64,000 bases of DNA from the NCBI RefSeq assembly GCF_008630495.1, contig NZ_VWOJ01000002.1, positions 759,001 through 823,000 of the forward strand, in the 5' to 3' direction. Source of the stretch: Alkalicaulis satelles (GTDB lineage Bacteria > Pseudomonadota > Alphaproteobacteria > Caulobacterales > Maricaulaceae). Below are positions 61,217 through 64,000 of this stretch, one piece after another. Positions within the stretch are counted from its first letter, which is position 1. Every line of letters begins with the position of its first letter. Made by a program: the position numbers and the translations under genes. The notes under the pieces are model-generated. The model saw only the letters and a list, made by a program, of their open reading frames with translations, made no database searches and had not been told where the DNA came from.

Positions 61217-62138
61217 CGGTATCCATCTCCAGTATCTCTTGATACTTCTCAAGCTTCCGTCGCAGGCGTGCGAGACTGCTCGCATTGAGGTCATACGCCT
61301 CAACATGGATTTTAGCCCCCTCTTGAATGACCTTGAAGGGAGGCCGCTCACCCCCCTGCGTCTTTAAAGTGTTTGGCGAGGGCGGAGCTGGCGGAGGCGT
61401 CATCCCGCCCTCCGGCGGAACTCGAACGCCTGACGGAGGAGCTGGCGGCTTTTCAATTGATACTTCGGTCATGGGTATTCCTGTGTCGCTGCCTTCCACG
61501 GCCAGCCACGCCTCGTCATCACTGACCCAGCGTATCCGGCGTGGCTTCTCGAACTGCAGCGCTCCGCCAGAGTCCCATTGGACGTAGTCACCGACCTTCG
61601 GTGTAGTCGCGGACCCTTCTAGGGGCTGCATTGACGACGATTCTCCCGCTTCACCGGCGGAAGGGCCACCACTTCCGTCAACTTCTTCCTGCTCAAGATA
61701 GCGGCAAGTGTCCAAGTAGGCCTGAGTGACAGGACCGATAGCCCGGTCCTGAAAATTCTCCCGTACGAGCCATGATTTCAGAGCGGGCTCGGACGGCACA
61801 TGCGGGAACCGCTCTTTTATCGAGCGAAAAACCTGTGGATGGAACGCGGCCTCTACAAGCGCCCGACGCTTCCCCGCAGGACTATCGGGGTGAAGTATGT
61901 CCACGGCCATCTTGCTCACGCGCACGAGCCCCTTACCGCCGCGTTCCAGCAGGCCGTAATGGACCAAAGAGGCAATTGCCTTATCCGAAGCGCCGGAGAG
62001 GCCGCTATATCCAAGGTGGATTGCGGCGGTTTCCCGATCGATCTCAGCAGTGCGATCGGCGTCATGAATTTTTCGGACCCGATCAATCGCCTTTTGAAGC
62101 GACATATTCGGGTACCCAGGGCTTTGCTGGCGAGGCAT
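61188..62138 (-). CDS. Passenger protein of the IS1595 element, 316 aa
   Basis: Unrecognised protein carried by the element. Residues 1-130 form a helical domain (SLQKAIDRVRKIHDADRTAEI, AIHLGYSGLSGASDKAIASLVHYGLLERGGKGLVRVSKMAVDIL) resembling a winged helix. Residues 130-165 are another helical part. Then comes a Ser/Glu-rich linker, a small beta region (VGDYVQWDSGGALQFEKPRRIRWVSDDEAWLAVEG), a Pro-rich linker and a C-terminal coiled segment with an acidic end (DTDEDEEEGDL). The start at 62138 has GGAG 8 bp upstream. Codon use and GC content are unlike the host genes. A role in DNA binding is plausible, not shown. Confidence 0.75.
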   Translation of the reverse strand: MPRQQSPGYPNMSLQKAIDRVRKIHDADRTAEIDRETAAIHLGYSGLSGASDKAIASLVHYGLLERGGKGLVRVSKMAVDILHPDSPAGKRRALVEAAFHPQVFRSIKERFPHVPSEPALKSWLVRENFQDRAIGPVTQAYLDTCRYLEQEEVDGSGGPSAGEAGESSSMQPLEGSATTPKVGDYVQWDSGGALQFEKPRRIRWVSDDEAWLAVEGSDTGIPMTEVSIEKPPAPPSGVRVPPEGGMTPPPAPPSPNTLKTQGGERPPFKVIQEGAKIHVEAYDLNASSLARLRRKLEKYQEILEMDTDEDEEEGDL

Positions 62139-62590
62139 GGCTTTCTCCGCTTCTATTCCGAACTGCAAAGACGTATACAGCCGCTCAGCGGAAAAAGCAA
62201 ACGAAGCGGAAGCAACCGGAGTTCCCGGGTTGACGGCGCCACCACGCTATGGCGATATAGGACCCGCGGCATCCAGCCGCGCGATTCGCAGAAAGGGCGG
62301 TGCGCCATGTTCAGGAGGGTAAGAGCCCGCTTCGTCTTCGCCGACCGGCGTTGCGGGCCCGGAAAAGCAGGAAAGGCCGCGATCCCGCTCCCGTGACAAG
62401 GAAAGATCGCGGCCTTTAATCGGCAATCATATTTCCACCCCCAGTCCACACGGGGGAAAGGAGCAATGGCTCGTCTGGTTCCACCCCGGCGGGCCGTTGT
62501 GCTATCTATATATGTGAATCCCCCTGATTTAGCAAGAATATTCGGCAGTTATGCGCTTGCCTGTTTGGGCTAAAATGCCTCAATTGTCGC
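62139..62590. other. Non-coding part of the element right of the passenger genes
   Basis: About 450 bp upstream of the passenger gene with no convincing frame. It contains the hairpin at 62372-62417 and an AT-rich stretch from 62495 to 62590 (CTATCTATATATGTGAA, then TTTAGCAAGAATATTCGG). The passenger promoter must lie in the left part of this stretch. A possible 29-codon frame (62308-62397, MFRRVRARFVFADRR...) ends at the hairpin. Confidence 0.6.
62372..62417. terminator. Strong hairpin within the element
   Basis: AAAGGCCGCGATC (62372-62384) and GATCGCGGCCTTT (62405-62417) form a perfect 13-bp stem with a 20-nt loop. It looks like a bidirectional terminator, stem flanked by A and T triplets, and could insulate the element from the right-hand neighbour or end a small RNA. 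Confidence 0.65.
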
Positions 62591-62614
62591 CGGTATGTAA
62601 AGTGCATAATGTCC
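62591..62614 (-). repeat. Right terminal inverted repeat of the element
   Basis: 24-bp perfect reverse complement of 60015-60038. The target duplication ACCAAACT follows at 62615-62622. Confidence 0.92.
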
Positions 62615-62651
62615 ACCAAACTTGACGCCTTCCGGCTCCATCGGGGCCGAA

Positions 62652-64000
62652 TTAATGTTCGGGCTTGGGAGTCAGTTCGCCGATCTTGTGGCGGTGCATC
62701 TTGGCGTACAGGCTCTGGCGGCTCAGACCGAGGATCTCCGCCGCCGAGGCGCGGTTGTCATTGGTCAGGGCCAGCGCCGCCTCGATACAGCTCTGCTCGA
62801 TCATGTCCGTGCTTTCGCGCACGATATCCTTGAGCGCCACCCGTCCCACCAGATCGGTGAGCTGGTCAACGCTGGCGGGCATGGCCGCCCCGCTCTCGCG
62901 GCGGCCCGCCACCAGGCGCCGGCCCACGGGCCGGATGGAAAATCCGTACACCGTGCCCGATGGTCCAGGCGCGGCCACGGCGGACACTTCCACCGGCTCG
63001 CGCAGATCATGCTGGCTGCGCACCATGGTCGCGAAATTGCGGATCACGCCGTGCTCGCGCAGATTGGCCATCAACACGTTCACTTCGGTTTCGGTGCGGC
63101 CCAGATAGGTCTCGACAGGCGTGCCGGCTGCGGCCTTGACATCACTCAGCTGGACGATGTCGGCGAAGGCTTCGTTGACCGAGAGGATCTTGCCGTCCTC
63201 GCCGGTCAGCACCAGCCCGTCAGGCAGTATGGCGGCCAGGCGCGCCAGCGAGGCGCCGCTCTGGGCGGCGGCGGGCGCATTCATCTCCGCGATGCGCACC
63301 AGATAATGGACATCCCGCCCCTGGCGGTAGATCGAGGCGGACAGCTGGCAGGGCTGATGGGCGCCCTCAAGCGTCAGCTCCACGCGTTCGGTGCGTCCGG
63401 TCTTGCGCGCCACGGCCAGCGTCTCGCGCACCGCTTCGGACCGGGCCGGTCCGAACACGCCGTCCAGCGTGCGCCCTTCCAGACGCTGGGCCGGCCGGCC
63501 CAGAAGGCGCGCCGCCGCTGCGTTGACATCGGTGACCTTGGAGCTGGCGCCTTCAACAATGATGACGCCTTCGGACGACAGCTGGAACAGGAGGCGGAAG
63601 CGGGTTTCGGCCTCGCGCACGCGGGCATAGTCCTGCTCCATGGCGCGCTGGGCCTCGATCAGGCGCTTTTGCATGCGCGCCGCCGCGCGCAAATCGCGCC
63701 CGATGGCCAGCGTCCACCCCTCGCGCCCTGTGGGCAGGGTGAAGTAGCGCACCGGCAGGTCATGCCCGCCAGGCTGGGCGTGATTGACATGGCGCCAGCG
63801 GCGCTTGCCGGCATGAGCCGGCGCGTTCAGAAGCGCGCTGATCTTGTCGCGGGAATCATCCTGGACCAGCTCGATCCATTTACGCCCGATCCAGCTGTCC
63901 ACGGCGTCTTCGTCGGCGAACTCGTCACCGGAATAGGCTGCATCACGGATCACCCCGCGGTGATCGACCAGCAGGGCGAGATCAGCCGCATTCGCGGCCA
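62652..64000 (-). CDS. ppsR: PpsR/CrtJ transcriptional regulator (partial, runs off the window)
   Basis: Repressor of photosynthesis genes; about 448 residues are visible and the start lies beyond 64000. It shows PAS domains (FRLLFQLSSEGVIIVEGASSKVTDVNAAAARLLG, then LPDGLVLTGEDGKILSVNEAFADI) and a Fis-type helix-turn-helix at the end (NRASAAEILGLSRQSLYAKMHRH). Two cysteines are visible: HQPCQL (codon 63350-63348) and EQSCIEAAL at the helix-turn-helix (62789-62787), which could correspond to the redox pair of Rhodobacter PpsR. It binds TGT-N12-ACA sites; one lies before bchG. The frame is open to the window edge. Confidence 0.93.
   Translation of the reverse strand, partial: AANAADLALLVDHRGVIRDAAYSGDEFADEDAVDSWIGRKWIELVQDDSRDKISALLNAPAHAGKRRWRHVNHAQPGGHDLPVRYFTLPTGREGWTLAIGRDLRAAARMQKRLIEAQRAMEQDYARVREAETRFRLLFQLSSEGVIIVEGASSKVTDVNAAAARLLGRPAQRLEGRTLDGVFGPARSEAVRETLAVARKTGRTERVELTLEGAHQPCQLSASIYRQGRDVHYLVRIAEMNAPAAAQSGASLARLAAILPDGLVLTGEDGKILSVNEAFADIVQLSDVKAAAGTPVETYLGRTETEVNVLMANLREHGVIRNFATMVRSQHDLREPVEVSAVAAPGPSGTVYGFSIRPVGRRLVAGRRESGAAMPASVDQLTDLVGRVALKDIVRESTDMIEQSCIEAALALTNDNRASAAEILGLSRQSLYAKMHRHKIGELTPKPEH

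Larger units (their letters stand above)
60015..62614. mobile_element. IS1595-family element with passenger genes, 2.6 kb
   Basis: A complete element of 2600 bp with 24-bp terminal inverted repeats (60015-60038 and 62591-62614) that are perfect mirrors, starting GGACATTATGCACTTTACAT. It is flanked by the duplication ACCAAACT. It holds one transposase gene (rightward), then leftward passenger genes at 61028-62138, a strong hairpin at 62372-62417 and an AT-rich right end. Base composition is lower in GC than the host genes. It has inserted between ppsR and bchG, both leftward. Without the element the ppsR-bchG gap would be 71 bp. Confidence 0.92.

Noticed and set aside
61800-62396. 198-codon frame on the plus strand over the passenger gene
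   Set aside because: Mostly antisense to the 316-aa gene, which has a better ribosome-binding site and coherent domains. Only its last 29 codons, before the hairpin, remain a weak possibility.

Overview
The window comes from a high-GC alphaproteobacterium of the Caulobacterales/Maricaulales (Hyphomonadaceae/Maricaulaceae-like) type. The pointers are a DivL-type tyrosine-bearing kinase, TIGR02300, TIGR02302 and DUF1150 proteins, an xerD-accA neighbourhood, an aroK-aroB operon and many lipoproteins. Its right end enters a photosynthesis gene cluster (bchP, bchG, ppsR), so the organism is probably an aerobic anoxygenic phototroph or descends from one.

Layout. Positions 1-3.3 kb hold a small hypothetical gene and a secreted zinc metalloprotease. 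Positions 3.4-17.1 kb are an acyl-CoA and dicarboxylate catabolic region: CitE-like lyase, MaoC hydratase, acyl-CoA dehydrogenase, two class III CoA-transferases, a PaaI thioesterase, glutaryl-CoA dehydrogenase, and an operon of aconitase-like large and small subunits plus a methylisocitrate/dimethylmalate-lyase-like enzyme. A DUF433/DUF5615 pair and an aspartate kinase-diaminopimelate decarboxylase fusion are embedded in it. Gene content resembles published itaconate/leucine (CitE-MaoC-acyl-CoA dehydrogenase-CoA transferase) and dimethylmalate pathways, but the substrates are inferred.

Positions 17.1-20.5 kb are a lipoprotein amidohydrolase gene flanked on both sides by the same set of mosaic intergenic repeats. 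Positions 20.5-48.3 kb are mostly housekeeping: gyrB, LysE and GntP transporters, a Rieske protein, tRNA-Ala(GGC), aroA, divL, a transaldolase-like aldolase, accA, xerD, aroK-aroB-CorC, an L,D-transpeptidase with an M15 peptidase, and yciB. Positions 48.4-57.5 kb hold a DUF1223 protein, an ECF sigma/ChrR-like pair of the kind that answers singlet oxygen in phototrophs, IalB, a glycerophosphodiesterase, a class A penicillin-binding protein, and a lipid-anchored cytochrome c.

Positions 57.5-64 kb are the photosynthesis cluster edge, read leftwards: ppsR > bchG > bchP > a small membrane protein. A 2.6-kb IS1595-family element (24-bp perfect terminal inverted repeats, 8-bp perfect target duplication) sits between ppsR and bchG and carries passenger genes. 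A near-textbook PpsR operator (TGT-N12-ACA) survives directly in front of bchG. The most unusual material is this element with its passenger locus, the C5-dicarboxylate-like catabolic region with its palindromic operators, and the ChrR-like anti-sigma factor that lacks the zinc ligands of its N-terminal domain.
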